DNA of 51,897 bases. Origin: Pseudomonadota bacterium (GTDB lineage: Bacteria > Pseudomonadota > Alphaproteobacteria > Acetobacterales > Acetobacteraceae). Position 1 is the first letter of the stretch. Every line of letters starts with the position of its first letter. The stretch spans positions 1 to 51,897 of the forward strand of contig JAKADX010000030.1 of the NCBI GenBank assembly GCA_021818505.1, read 5' to 3'. Below, in pieces: positions 42,627 through 51,704 of this stretch. A program made the position numbers and the translations under genes. Under the pieces are notes generated by a model. The model was not told the origin of the DNA. It did no database searches and saw only the letters and a list, made by a program, of their open reading frames with translations.

Positions 42627-43822
42627 GACACCTGTTCCGCCGCCGCAAAGCGACGCTGCGCGTGCTGGTCGAAGTCGGCAGCTTCGACAAGGGCGGGTTG
42701 GAGAAGGTCGTGCTCGACAGCACGCTGGCGCTGCACCACGCCGGCGTCCCCACGCTGATCGTGAGCGTCGGTCCGCTCGGCATTCTGGCCTCGGCCGCGC
42801 GCGCGGCGGGATTGCAGGTGGCCGGTCTGCCGTCGCGCGGGGCTGCGCGCGCCTATGCTCGGCTGCTGCGCGATTTCGCGCCGACGCTGGCGGTGTCGCA
42901 TTTTTCCACGTTCGGCTATAACCTTTTGGCGCGGCGCGGCGTCCCGGTCGTGTCGTTCATCCACAACGTCTACGCCTTCATGGACGCCGCCCAGCGTGCG
43001 CGCTTCGCCGCCGATGATCGCACGGTCGCGCACTACGTCGCCGTCTCGGCCAAGGCGGCGCAGTACGCGACCGCACGACTGGGCATCGATCCCGCGCGCA
43101 TCACGGTGGTCCCGAACGGGCTCGATCTGGAGCAGACGGCGCGCCGCGCCGCGGCCGCACGCCCGGTCGATCGCGCCGCGCTTGGCATCGCGGACGGCGA
43201 CTGCGTGTTCCTCAATGTCGCGTCCTACAACCTGCACAAAGGCCATTACGTGATGGCGGCGGCGTTGCGCCTGCTGCTGTCACACCGTCAGGACATCCGC
43301 ATCGTCTGCATCGGCAACGTGGTGCATCCGCCGCATCTCGACGGGCTGCGTGCCTATCTGCGCGCGCATGGGCTGGCTGCGCACATGCTGCTGCCCGGCT
43401 ATGCCGAGGATGTGGCGGGCTGGTTCGCAATGGCCGATGCGTTCCTGCTGCCCTCCTTCATCGAAGGCTGGAGTATCGCCATGAACGAGGCGATGGGCTT
43501 CGCGCGTCCGATGATCCTGACCGACACCGGCGGCGCCGCCGAGGTGATCGAGGACGAGGACACTGGCATCCTGATCCCCAACGAATACGGCGAAGTGACG
43601 GCGCTGGACTCAACGCTGCTCGACCGGCTTGCCTATGCCACGCGCGACTTCCGCATCGCCGCGGATCTGGCGCGCGCGATGGAGCGCATCGCGGGCGACC
43701 GCCCCGGCTGGGCCGCGGCCGGGCTGCGGGGTCGGGCGAAGTTGCAGGCGCGCTATGGCATGTCGGCGATCTCGGCACGGCACCGCGCGGTGTTAGACGC
43801 CGTCGCGGCGGTGGCGCGATGA
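42620..43822 (+). CDS. Family 4 glycosyltransferase
   Basis: 400 residues, GT-B fold. The N-terminal domain begins RVLVEVGSFDKGGLEKVVLD, with the Gly-Gly acceptor loop. VVPNGLDLEQ is the interdomain motif. The C-terminal donor site has FIEGWSIAMNEAMGFARPMI with the EX7E pair and TGGAAEVIEDEDTG. It is a retaining transferase using an NDP-sugar, probably adding a sugar to the surface glycan. The ATG overlaps the end of the GT2 gene by seven bases; its own stop overlaps the acyltransferase start. Confidence 0.93.
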   Translation: MLRHLFRRRKATLRVLVEVGSFDKGGLEKVVLDSTLALHHAGVPTLIVSVGPLGILASAARAAGLQVAGLPSRGAARAYARLLRDFAPTLAVSHFSTFGYNLLARRGVPVVSFIHNVYAFMDAAQRARFAADDRTVAHYVAVSAKAAQYATARLGIDPARITVVPNGLDLEQTARRAAAARPVDRAALGIADGDCVFLNVASYNLHKGHYVMAAALRLLLSHRQDIRIVCIGNVVHPPHLDGLRAYLRAHGLAAHMLLPGYAEDVAGWFAMADAFLLPSFIEGWSIAMNEAMGFARPMILTDTGGAAEVIEDEDTGILIPNEYGEVTALDSTLLDRLAYATRDFRIAADLARAMERIAGDRPGWAAAGLRGRAKLQARYGMSAISARHRAVLDAVAAVAR

Positions 43823-44373
43823 GCGCGTGGCGCAGCCGCTATCTGCCGGCACTGGCGTTCTGGCTGGGCAATCATCTGTTCATGAACTGGACGCCGTATC
43901 GGGTGCGCCACTGGTTCCTTCGCCGCTTCTGCCATGTCGCGATCGGGCGCGACAGCAGCATCGCCATGGGCTGCTTCGTCACCGGCACCAACATCCGCGT
44001 CGGTGACAACAGCGTCATCAATCGCTTCACCTATCTCGACGGGCGCTGTCCGCTGACCATCGGCAACAACGTCAACATCTCGCATTACACGCTGATCCAG
44101 ACGCTGACGCACGACCCGCAGGCGCCGGATTTCGGGACGTTGGTGCGACCCGTAGCGATCGGCGACCATGTCTGGATCGGCGCACGCGCGCTGATCTGTC
44201 CCGGCGTCACGATCGGCGAGGGTGCGGTGGTCGGCGCCGGCGCGGTGGTAACGCGCGACGTGGCGCCCTACGCGATCGTCGCCGGCAATCCCGCCCGCGT
44301 CATCGGCGAACGGACGCGCGACCTGCGCTACCGCACGCGCTATTTTCCGCTGTTCGACACCGACATTCAGTAG
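43819..44373 (+). CDS. Hexapeptide-repeat acyltransferase (WcaF/CysE-like)
   Basis: 184 residues. A left-handed beta-helix of hexapeptide repeats spans about 55-160 (VGDNSVINRFTYLDG, IGNNVNISHYTLIQ, IGDHVWIGARALICPGVTIG, EGAVVGAGAVV). The His in TLTHDPQAPDF is the likely catalytic base, and PYAIVAGNPARVIGERTR is the common end motif. It probably O-acetylates a sugar of the polysaccharide made by this operon. The ATG overlaps the GT4 stop (ATGA). It is the last plus-strand gene and overlaps the convergent GT2 gene by seven bases. Confidence 0.92.
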   Translation: MSAWRSRYLPALAFWLGNHLFMNWTPYRVRHWFLRRFCHVAIGRDSSIAMGCFVTGTNIRVGDNSVINRFTYLDGRCPLTIGNNVNISHYTLIQTLTHDPQAPDFGTLVRPVAIGDHVWIGARALICPGVTIGEGAVVGAGAVVTRDVAPYAIVAGNPARVIGERTRDLRYRTRYFPLFDTDIQ

Positions 44374-45398
44374 CGCGCGCTCTCCCCCTCCGCGTGCGCG
44401 CGTCGCGCGGGCGCGGCGCGCAACGGCGGCCGCGGCCGGCTCGGCGCGTAGCGTTCGACCAGATAAAGCGGGCGGCGCTTGGTCTCGTTGAAGACCCGAC
44501 CGAGATATTCGCCCATAACGCCCAGCGTCATCAATTGCGCGCCGCCGAGGAACAGCAGCACCGCCATCAGGCTCGGATATCCGGGCACCGGATTGCCGAA
44601 CAGCAGCGTGCGGAGAATGATCTGTCCGCCATAGACCAATGCGACCAGTGCGGTTGCCAGCCCCAGATAGGTCGCAACCTTCAGCGGCATCACGGTGAAG
44701 CTGGTGATGCCCTCCAGCGCGAAGTTCCACAGCTTCCAGTAGTTGAAGCTGGTGCGCCCGGCATAGCGCGGCGCGCGATCATATGGCACCGCGACTGATG
44801 GAAAGCCGACCCAGGCGAACAGACCTTTCATGAAGCGGTGGTGTTCGCGCAATTGCAGCAGTGCGTCCACCGCGCGGCGGCTCATCAGCCGGAAATCGCC
44901 GGTGTTGCGCGGCAGGCGAACGCGGCCGACGCGCTGCATCGTGCGGTAGAACGCATCCGCCGTCACGCGCTTGAGCCACGATTCCCCGGCACGCACGCGC
45001 CGCTGCGCGTACGCCATGTCCCAACCCTGCCGCCACGCCTTGACGAGTTCCGGGATCACCTCCGGGGGGTCTTGCAGGTCTGCGTCAATGATGACCACCG
45101 CGGCGCCACGGGAGTGGTCGAGGCCCGCGGTCATCGCGATCTCCTTGCCGAAATTGCGGCTCAGATTGACCAGCGCGCAGGCCGGGTCGTCGCTGTGCAA
45201 CCCCTCCAGCACCGACAGCGAATCGTCGCGGCTGCCGTCGTTGACATACACCACCTCCCACGGCTCGCCGAGCGCGCCCATGACACGCGACAGCCGGCCA
45301 TGGAACTCCAGCAGGCCCTCGCCCTCATTATAGACCGGCACCACGACCGAGAACGTGGGAGCGGCCGGCGTCTGTCGCCCGTCCACGCCGTCCTGCAT
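44367..45398 (-). CDS. Polyprenyl-phosphate glycosyltransferase (GtrB/ArnC-like GT2)
   Basis: 343 residues. FSVVVPVYNEGEGLLEFHGR and VYVNDGSRDDS form the GT-A nucleotide site, VIIDADLQDPPEVIPELVKA holds the catalytic DxD, and NTGDFRLMSRRAVDALLQLR is the family motif. Two C-terminal membrane helices (about 250-310) anchor it. The enzyme loads a sugar on undecaprenyl phosphate at the cytoplasmic face for GT-C transferases such as the ArnT-like protein at 35284 or the GT39-like one at 45555. The ATG has AGGAG nine bases upstream. Confidence 0.93.
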   Translation of the reverse strand: MQDGVDGRQTPAAPTFSVVVPVYNEGEGLLEFHGRLSRVMGALGEPWEVVYVNDGSRDDSLSVLEGLHSDDPACALVNLSRNFGKEIAMTAGLDHSRGAAVVIIDADLQDPPEVIPELVKAWRQGWDMAYAQRRVRAGESWLKRVTADAFYRTMQRVGRVRLPRNTGDFRLMSRRAVDALLQLREHHRFMKGLFAWVGFPSVAVPYDRAPRYAGRTSFNYWKLWNFALEGITSFTVMPLKVATYLGLATALVALVYGGQIILRTLLFGNPVPGYPSLMAVLLFLGGAQLMTLGVMGEYLGRVFNETKRRPLYLVERYAPSRPRPPLRAAPARRAHAEGESARY

Positions 45399-45554
45399 CA
45401 GTCCGTCTCCTAACCGTCAACCCATAATGATCAATCACAGGAACGAAACGCTTGCATTGTTCCGTGATTTCCTATGTCGTGCTTAATCAGTGTCCCACAT
45501 TCGTCGCCTGCCCGACGCAGTTCTTTACCGGAAGTTCCAGGAGTTTACAGGTTC
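45399..45554. promoter_or_regulatory. AT-richer divergent intergenic region
   Basis: About 155 bases between the GtrB-like gene and the GT39-like gene, AT-richer at 45420-45500 (CCATAATGATCAATCACAGG and similar), which fits promoters on both strands. A precise -35/-10 pair cannot be fixed. Confidence 0.4.
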
Positions 45555-47102
45555 GTGATCGCGTATTCGTTGTCGTTCCGGCCCACTCGTCTTATTTCGG
45601 CCCTGCTATTGCTTCTGATTGCGACGTTTGTTTTGGCCGAAACGGCCCGGCTGCGTGGCGCCGAATACGACGAAGGTTACACAATCTTCCTCGCGAGCGG
45701 CGTGCCGCGGCCGGCCTGGCCGACAACGCCGTTCCGCGCCGGCGATGTCCGGGCGGCCTTCGGTGGGCACAGCGATGCGCTGCGCATCGCCCGCGACCTG
45801 CGGGCCACCGACGTGCATCCGCCGCTGTATTTCTGGGCCGCCGCCGCGTGGCGGGAGTTGACGGGTCCGGACCTGTTCCGGCTGCGCCTGCTCTCCGTGC
45901 TGGCCGCACTGGCGTCGCTGGCCGTGGTGGGCGGTATCGCGGTCCGCGCCGGGGTCCCACCGTTGCCGGCGATGCTGCTGACCCTCGGCAGCTACGGGTT
46001 CAGCTACACCGGCGCGGTGGCGCGCGGCTTCGCGCTGGCCGACCTGCTCAGCCTGGCCGGCGTATGGCTGCTGCTGGGGGCCGAGCGGCGCCGACGCCCC
46101 GTCCCGGCGTTCGCCGCCGGGCTGCTGCTGGGACTGGCGAGCTTCACCAACTATCTCGCCGCCTTTGTCGGCGCTGCCGCCCTCCTCTGGCTGCTGATGC
46201 GACGCTGGCGTCAGCCGTCACTGTGGCTGGCCGCCGGCCTCGGGTTCGCCGTGGTGATGCCGGCTGATCTTTATTTTTTTCTCGCCCAGCGCGACAGCCG
46301 TGCCGGCCAGTTCCCGCCATTCCATCTCCTGCCAAGTCTTGCGCGGCTGGCGCAATACGCCGCCGGCAACGTGTTCGGCGGACTGCCGCTTTACGTTGCG
46401 GGAGCGGCACGGGTCGCGCTTGGCGCTGCGCTGGCGCTGCTGCTGGTTGGACTGGTGGCGCTGATCACCTGGCGCTGGCGCCGTCTGGGACAGCGGGGCG
46501 CGCGCGCGCTGCTGGCCGCCGCGGCGCTGGCGCCGCCGGCCGGGCTACTGTTGCTTGGCGCCGTCTTCGACACCACACCGATCGAGTTGCGCTACCTCGC
46601 CTTCGCCGTGCCGTTCTTCGCGCTGCTGCTGGCCGGCGCGCTCGCTACGCTGCCGCGGGCACAGGGTGCCGCGCTGCTGGTACTGGTGCTCGCGGTGCAG
46701 GCGGGCTCGCTCGTCGGCCTCGCGCGGCTGCCGCAGACCATGCAGCCGCAGGCCGCGGCGACGCGGGCAGCCGCGGCGCTGGCGGGCGCTGACGGGCTGG
46801 TGCTGGTGCCGCGCGGCAATGACGGCGTGGGCGTGGTCGGCGCGGTGATCCAGTCCGCACCGGACAGTCTGCGCCTGCGCGTGGTGCCGCGCGACGAGTC
46901 GCCGGAGGCGATCCGCGCCGCTTCCGGCCGGGCGCCGGTGGTGGTGCTGGCGCTGCTCGGCCTCGACGCCGACAGCCGCGCGACACTTCCGCACATGACG
47001 GCAGCGTTTCGCGACCAGCCGTGCTGGCATGAAACCGCGCGCCGCGCCGACACGGTCGCCTTCACCCGCGATCATGCCTGCGCGGCGCGCGCCGCGCGAT
47101 GA
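45555..47102 (+). CDS. GT39-like polyprenyl-sugar membrane glycosyltransferase
   Basis: 515 residues from the GTG at 45555 (CCAGGAG about 11 bases upstream; the ATG at 45474 would add 27 residues that match nothing). There are about ten to twelve membrane helices. GAEYDEGYTIFLASG in the first loop supplies the acidic pair of GT-C enzymes, and ATDVHPPLYFWAAAAWREL matches the His-Pro-Pro motif of the family. It probably transfers a sugar from a carrier lipid in the periplasm, using product of the divergent GtrB-like enzyme. A run of seven T at 46274-46280 lies within the coding frame. Confidence 0.85.
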   Translation: MIAYSLSFRPTRLISALLLLLIATFVLAETARLRGAEYDEGYTIFLASGVPRPAWPTTPFRAGDVRAAFGGHSDALRIARDLRATDVHPPLYFWAAAAWRELTGPDLFRLRLLSVLAALASLAVVGGIAVRAGVPPLPAMLLTLGSYGFSYTGAVARGFALADLLSLAGVWLLLGAERRRRPVPAFAAGLLLGLASFTNYLAAFVGAAALLWLLMRRWRQPSLWLAAGLGFAVVMPADLYFFLAQRDSRAGQFPPFHLLPSLARLAQYAAGNVFGGLPLYVAGAARVALGAALALLLVGLVALITWRWRRLGQRGARALLAAAALAPPAGLLLLGAVFDTTPIELRYLAFAVPFFALLLAGALATLPRAQGAALLVLVLAVQAGSLVGLARLPQTMQPQAAATRAAAALAGADGLVLVPRGNDGVGVVGAVIQSAPDSLRLRVVPRDESPEAIRAASGRAPVVVLALLGLDADSRATLPHMTAAFRDQPCWHETARRADTVAFTRDHACAARAAR

Positions 47103-47106
47103 ACCC

Positions 47107-47433
47107 TCAGTCCGGCAACCCCACCATCACCGCATCATCCTCGACGCGCACCGGATAGACGGCGAGGTCCTCCTCCACCGGGGCGCCGGTTGCCTTGCCG
47201 GTGCAGACATCGAAGCGTCCGGCATGAAGCGGGCATTCGATCTCGGTGCCGTCGAACCAGCCGTCAGTCAGCATGGCGAAGGCATGGGTGCAGACATTCG
47301 ACGTGGCGTGCCAGCCGCCATCGGCGAGGTGGAAGATGGCGATCTGCTTGCCGCCTGCCTCGGCCGCCTGCATCTCGCCCGGCGGGATGTCGGCGGCGCT
47401 GGCGACACGCACCCAGTTTGCTGCTTCACTCAT
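47107..47433 (-). CDS. Rieske-type [2Fe-2S] ferredoxin
   Basis: 108 residues, one Rieske domain. The cluster ligands are Cys48/His50 in NVCTHAFAMLTDGWFDG and Cys67/His70 in CPLHAGRFDVCTGKATGAPV. The length and motifs fit ferredoxin components of aromatic-ring dioxygenases or the nitrite reductase small subunit family. It should carry electrons from the divergent FAD reductase to an oxygenase. No oxygenase gene is in the window. The ATG at 47433 has AGGAGG eight bases upstream. Confidence 0.93.
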   Translation of the reverse strand: MSEAANWVRVASAADIPPGEMQAAEAGGKQIAIFHLADGGWHATSNVCTHAFAMLTDGWFDGTEIECPLHAGRFDVCTGKATGAPVEEDLAVYPVRVEDDAVMVGLPD

Positions 47434-47495
47434 GCATGGACCTCCTGCTGCGGCCGATCATGCCGGAGTCGGGGCGGATTGGGGAGAGCGCGCGG

Positions 47496-48704
47496 ATGGC
47501 GGCGGAGATCACGCTGATCCTGGGCGCCGGGCAGGCCGGCGCGCATGCCGCGGTGGCGATGCGCACGGCCGGGCTTGGCGGACGCGTCGTCCTGCTGGGC
47601 GCGGAGCCGCACCCCCCCTATGACCGTCCGCCGCTGTCCAAGGCGGCGCTGACCGAGGACCCGGAGCCGTCGCCCGGCTGGTTCTTCCCGCCCGAGCGTT
47701 ACGCGGCGCTGAACATCGAACTGCTGCCTGGTACCGCGGCCGAGGGCATCGACCTGGCGGCGGCGCGCGTCGCGCTCGCCGGCGGCCGCGCCTTCCCCTA
47801 CGACCGGCTGCTGATCGCGACCGGCGGGCGGGCACGCCCGCTGACCGTGCCGGGAGCCGAACGGGCACTGACGCTGCGCACGCTGGACGATGCGCGGGCG
47901 CTGCGGGCACGGCTCGCGCCGGGGGCGCGCGTCGTCTGCATCGGCGCCGGCGTGATCGGGCTGGAGGTGGCAGCCTCGGCCCACGCGCGCGGCTGCCGCG
48001 TGACGGTGCTGGAGGCAATGCCTGCGGCACTGGGCCGCTCCATGACGTGGGCGATGGCCGAGTGGTTGGTCGGGCTGCACCGCCGCGCTGGAGTGACCGT
48101 GCATTTCGACACCTCCGTCACAGCGATCGAGCCGAATGCGGTGGTCTGCGCCGACGGGTCGCACGTGCCGGCGGACGTCGTGCTCGCCGGCATCGGCATG
48201 ACGCGCAACATCGGACTGGCGTCAGCGGCGGGGCTTGCCGTGGACAATGGTATTGTCGTGGACGAATGCGGCCGGACAAGTGCCGCCGGCGTGTTCGCGG
48301 CCGGCGATGTAGCGGCATTCTGGCATCCGCGGCTGGGACGGCGGCTGCGGCTGGAATCCTGGCGTCATGCACAGGACCACGGCATCGCCGTGGGGCGCGT
48401 GATGGCCGGCGGCACCGCGCCGTATGACGAGGTGCCGTGGTTCTGGACCGACCAGCACGGTCGCAACATCCAGGTCGCCGGCCTGCCCGGCGATGCCGCG
48501 ACCACCGTGCTGCGCGGCGCGCTGACCGACGCGAGTTTCTGCGCCTTCCATCTCGATGCGCAGGGCCGCGTGGTGGCCGCCACCGGCGTCGATGCGCCGC
48601 GCGAGGTGCGCGCGGCGATGGCGCTGATCCGTGCCGGCGCCATGGTCGATCCGGCGCGTCTGGCCGACCCGGCAGTGAAGCCGCAGGCGCTGCTGCCGCG
48701 CTGA
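47496..48704 (+). CDS. FAD-dependent ferredoxin reductase (BphA4-like)
   Basis: 402 residues. LILGAGQAGAHAAVAMRTAG binds FAD, PPYDRPPLSKAAL is the family loop, VVCIGAGVIGLEVAASAHAR binds NADH, and GVFAAGDVAAFWHP closes the FAD site. The C-terminal domain (about 310-400) contains PWFWTDQHGRNIQVAGLP. It passes electrons from NAD(P)H to a [2Fe-2S] ferredoxin, very likely the divergent Rieske protein 62 bases away. The ATG at 47496 has GGGGAGAG upstream; an ATG at 47436 is possible but less well supported. Confidence 0.93.
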   Translation: MAAEITLILGAGQAGAHAAVAMRTAGLGGRVVLLGAEPHPPYDRPPLSKAALTEDPEPSPGWFFPPERYAALNIELLPGTAAEGIDLAAARVALAGGRAFPYDRLLIATGGRARPLTVPGAERALTLRTLDDARALRARLAPGARVVCIGAGVIGLEVAASAHARGCRVTVLEAMPAALGRSMTWAMAEWLVGLHRRAGVTVHFDTSVTAIEPNAVVCADGSHVPADVVLAGIGMTRNIGLASAAGLAVDNGIVVDECGRTSAAGVFAAGDVAAFWHPRLGRRLRLESWRHAQDHGIAVGRVMAGGTAPYDEVPWFWTDQHGRNIQVAGLPGDAATTVLRGALTDASFCAFHLDAQGRVVAATGVDAPREVRAAMALIRAGAMVDPARLADPAVKPQALLPR

Positions 48705-48707
48705 AGC

Positions 48708-49649
<942 letters not shown>

Positions 49650-49715
49650 GCCGCGTCTCCTCGCCTCGCTTTGCCGCGCGATCGTGCCGCAGCCGTCGCA
49701 CGCGCGAAAGCTGGC

Positions 49716-50102
49716 TCAGGGCCGGCGCCAGGGCGAACTGATCCCCTGTGGTGGCATCGTACCGGGTGGCATGGCGCCGGACTGGGGCGCCGAACCGGCC
49801 GGCGGCGTGATGTTGGGCGTGACATAGATCGGGCCAAGCGCGCCGGCGGATTGCGGCGGGCCGAGATCGGCTGGCACGTCCATCTCGCACGTCTGCATGA
49901 TGTCGCAGGACCACCGCCAAGCCGGCCCCCGCCCGGTCAATGCGCCGCCGGTGTCATGGCCACACCGGCACACCTGCTGGCTCATGCAGATCTGCACGCC
50001 GTCGTGCTCGGGCCCGCAGGCGGGCGGCAGCACATCGGCCTGCGCGGCAGCGGACACCAGGCAGGCAACGAGGGGCAGGACACCGAATGACAAAGCGGGC
50101 AT
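49716..50102 (-). CDS. Secreted Cys-rich hypothetical protein
   Basis: 128 residues. A signal peptide (MPALSFGVLPLVACLVSAAA, cut near QAD) precedes a region with six Cys (PPACGPE, QICMSQQVCRCGHD, RWSCDIMQTCEMD) that could form three disulphides in the periplasm, then a Pro/Gly-rich tail (ITPPAGSAPQSGAMPPGTMP) typical of disorder. No family is recognised. It lies between the lactonase gene and the tRNA-Phe gene on the opposite strand. Confidence 0.65.
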   Translation of the reverse strand: MPALSFGVLPLVACLVSAAAQADVLPPACGPEHDGVQICMSQQVCRCGHDTGGALTGRGPAWRWSCDIMQTCEMDVPADLGPPQSAGALGPIYVTPNITPPAGSAPQSGAMPPGTMPPQGISSPWRRP

Positions 50103-50206
50103 GACGGCAGACTGCTCCGCCGCCCTGAACGACTCGTGAAGCAGCGCCGCGAACCGGGTTGATCCCCCGCCCCCGCTGGAGTATGCCCACGCGCGCCAAC
50201 GTGCCT

Positions 50207-50282
50207 GCCCAGGTAGCTCAGTTGGTAGAGCATGCGACTGAAAATCGCAGTGTCGGTGGTTCGATTCCGCCCCTGGGCACCA
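50207..50282 (+). tRNA. tRNA-Phe (GAA)
   Basis: 76 bases including an encoded CCA end (50280-50282). The acceptor stem GCCCAGG pairs with CCTGGGC (50272-50278). The D arm contains AGCTCAGTTGGTAGAGC, the anticodon GAA is at 50240-50242 within CTGAAAA, and the T arm has GGTTCGATTCC. The 3' half is the probable integration target of the adjacent integrase, and the gene stays intact. Confidence 0.97.
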
Positions 50283-50492
50283 TCCCTCTCTTCTCCATTG
50301 TTTCTTTTCACCGCCAAGGCTACGCTATGGCCCTCTTATGCCACTGATAAATCGGCATAATGTGGGGGTTTAGCGCGCGGTAGCGTAGCCGCGGATACCA
50401 TAGCGTGCCCCCGGTATGCCCCTTCGTCTGCTGGTATCCATGTTGGTATCCGACCCCCCTGTTGGTATCGTGCCTCCTAGGAGGACAAGCCG
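50283..50492 (+). promoter_or_regulatory. Junction of tRNA and integrase gene with repeat array (candidate attL)
   Basis: The octamer TGGTATCC/G occurs three times in direct orientation (50432-50439, 50444-50451, 50463-50470) and once inverted as GGATACCA (50393-50400). TTATGCC (50336-50342) and GGCATAA (50354-50360) form an inverted repeat. A perfect 12-base palindrome CCTCCTAGGAGG (50473-50484) contains the integrase ribosome site. These fit arm-type integrase or excisionase sites and an autoregulatory site at an attL junction; that role is inferred from position. Confidence 0.55.
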
Positions 50493-51704
50493 ATGCCTTT
50501 GACGGATGCAAAGTGCCGGTCAGCACAACCCGGACCCAGGCTCCAGAAACTGACCGATGGTGGCGGACTCCAGCTATGGCTGCAGCCGACCGGCGCCCGA
50601 TTGTGGCGGTTCGCCTACCGGTTCGACGGTAAGCAAAAGCTCCTCGCGCTCGGGGTCTACCCCACGGTTCCGTTGGCGCGTGCCCGCCAAGCGCGAGAGG
50701 ACGCGAAGCGCGTACTGGCGGATGGCCTCGATCCGGCGCTCGAAAAAAAGCGACAGGCTCAGGCTCGGGCGGACGCCCCGACGTTCCGCCACATCGCTGC
50801 TGAGTATGTCGCGAAGCTCCGGCGGGAGAAGCGGTCAGAGGCGACCATGGCAAAGGTTGAGTGGCTCCTTGGCTTCGCCAACGCGGAGTTTGGAGACGAA
50901 CCAATCCGTCAGATCGCGGCGCCTGCTATCCTGAAAGTCCTGCAGTCTCTCGAAGCTCGCGAGAGATTCGAGTCGGCTCGTCGGCTTCGGTCAACGATCG
51001 GCAGCGTATTCAGATACGCGATCGCCACCGCCCGTGCCGAAATCGACCCGACCTACGCCCTTCGGGGCGCTTTGACGCAAGTCAAAGCAACGCCGCGTGC
51101 GGCGATCACGGACGCCAGGAAATTTGGCGCCCTGCTGCGCGCCATCGACGCATTCGATGGGCAGCCAAGCACGCGGATCGCACTGCAATTGCTCGCGCTC
51201 TTGTTTCCCCGACCCGGCGAATTGCGCTTGGCTGAATGGACCGAGTTCGACTTAGAACGAGCGGTGTGGTCGATCCCCGCGTCCCGAATGAAGATGCGGC
51301 GGCCACACCAGATGCCGCTATCTCGCCAAGCAGTGGAATTGCTCGGCGCGCTTCGTTCGATCTCGAGGGGCAATTTCCTGTTCGCTGGCGTCCGTTCGCC
51401 GTCGCGCCCGATCTCCGATGGCACCCTGAACGCCGCGCTCAGGCGGCTGGGATATGCCAAGGACGAGGCGACCGGCCACGGCTTTCGCGCGACGGCATCG
51501 AGCCTCCTGAATGAATCCGGCAAGTGGCATCCAGACGCCATCGAGCGCCAGCTTGCCCATATCGAAGGCAATAGCGTCCGCGCGGCCTATGCCCGTGGCG
51601 AGCATTGGGACGAACGCGTGTCGATGATGCAGTGGTGGGCTGACTACCTTGATGAGTTGAAGATCCCGGCCTCGCGCACGGTTGTTGCGGCGGTTGTTAA
51701 ATAA
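50493..51704 (+). CDS. Tyrosine recombinase/integrase, P4-like
   Basis: 403 residues. The N-terminal DUF4102 arm-binding domain (MPLTDAKCRSAQPGPRLQKL, then GGLQLWLQPTGARLWRFAYR) is followed by the SAM-like core-binding domain (about 95-190). The catalytic domain has Arg in FPRPGELRLAEW, Lys in MKMRRPHQMPL, His-x-x-Arg in GHGFRATASSLL, His in QLAHIEGNSVRAAYARG and the nucleophile Tyr in that last segment, so it looks intact. It should integrate and excise an element at the tRNA-Phe 3' end. Less GC-biased codons than its neighbours fit transfer. AGGAGG lies eight bases before the ATG. Confidence 0.95.
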   Translation: MPLTDAKCRSAQPGPRLQKLTDGGGLQLWLQPTGARLWRFAYRFDGKQKLLALGVYPTVPLARARQAREDAKRVLADGLDPALEKKRQAQARADAPTFRHIAAEYVAKLRREKRSEATMAKVEWLLGFANAEFGDEPIRQIAAPAILKVLQSLEARERFESARRLRSTIGSVFRYAIATARAEIDPTYALRGALTQVKATPRAAITDARKFGALLRAIDAFDGQPSTRIALQLLALLFPRPGELRLAEWTEFDLERAVWSIPASRMKMRRPHQMPLSRQAVELLGALRSISRGNFLFAGVRSPSRPISDGTLNAALRRLGYAKDEATGHGFRATASSLLNESGKWHPDAIERQLAHIEGNSVRAAYARGEHWDERVSMMQWWADYLDELKIPASRTVVAAVVK

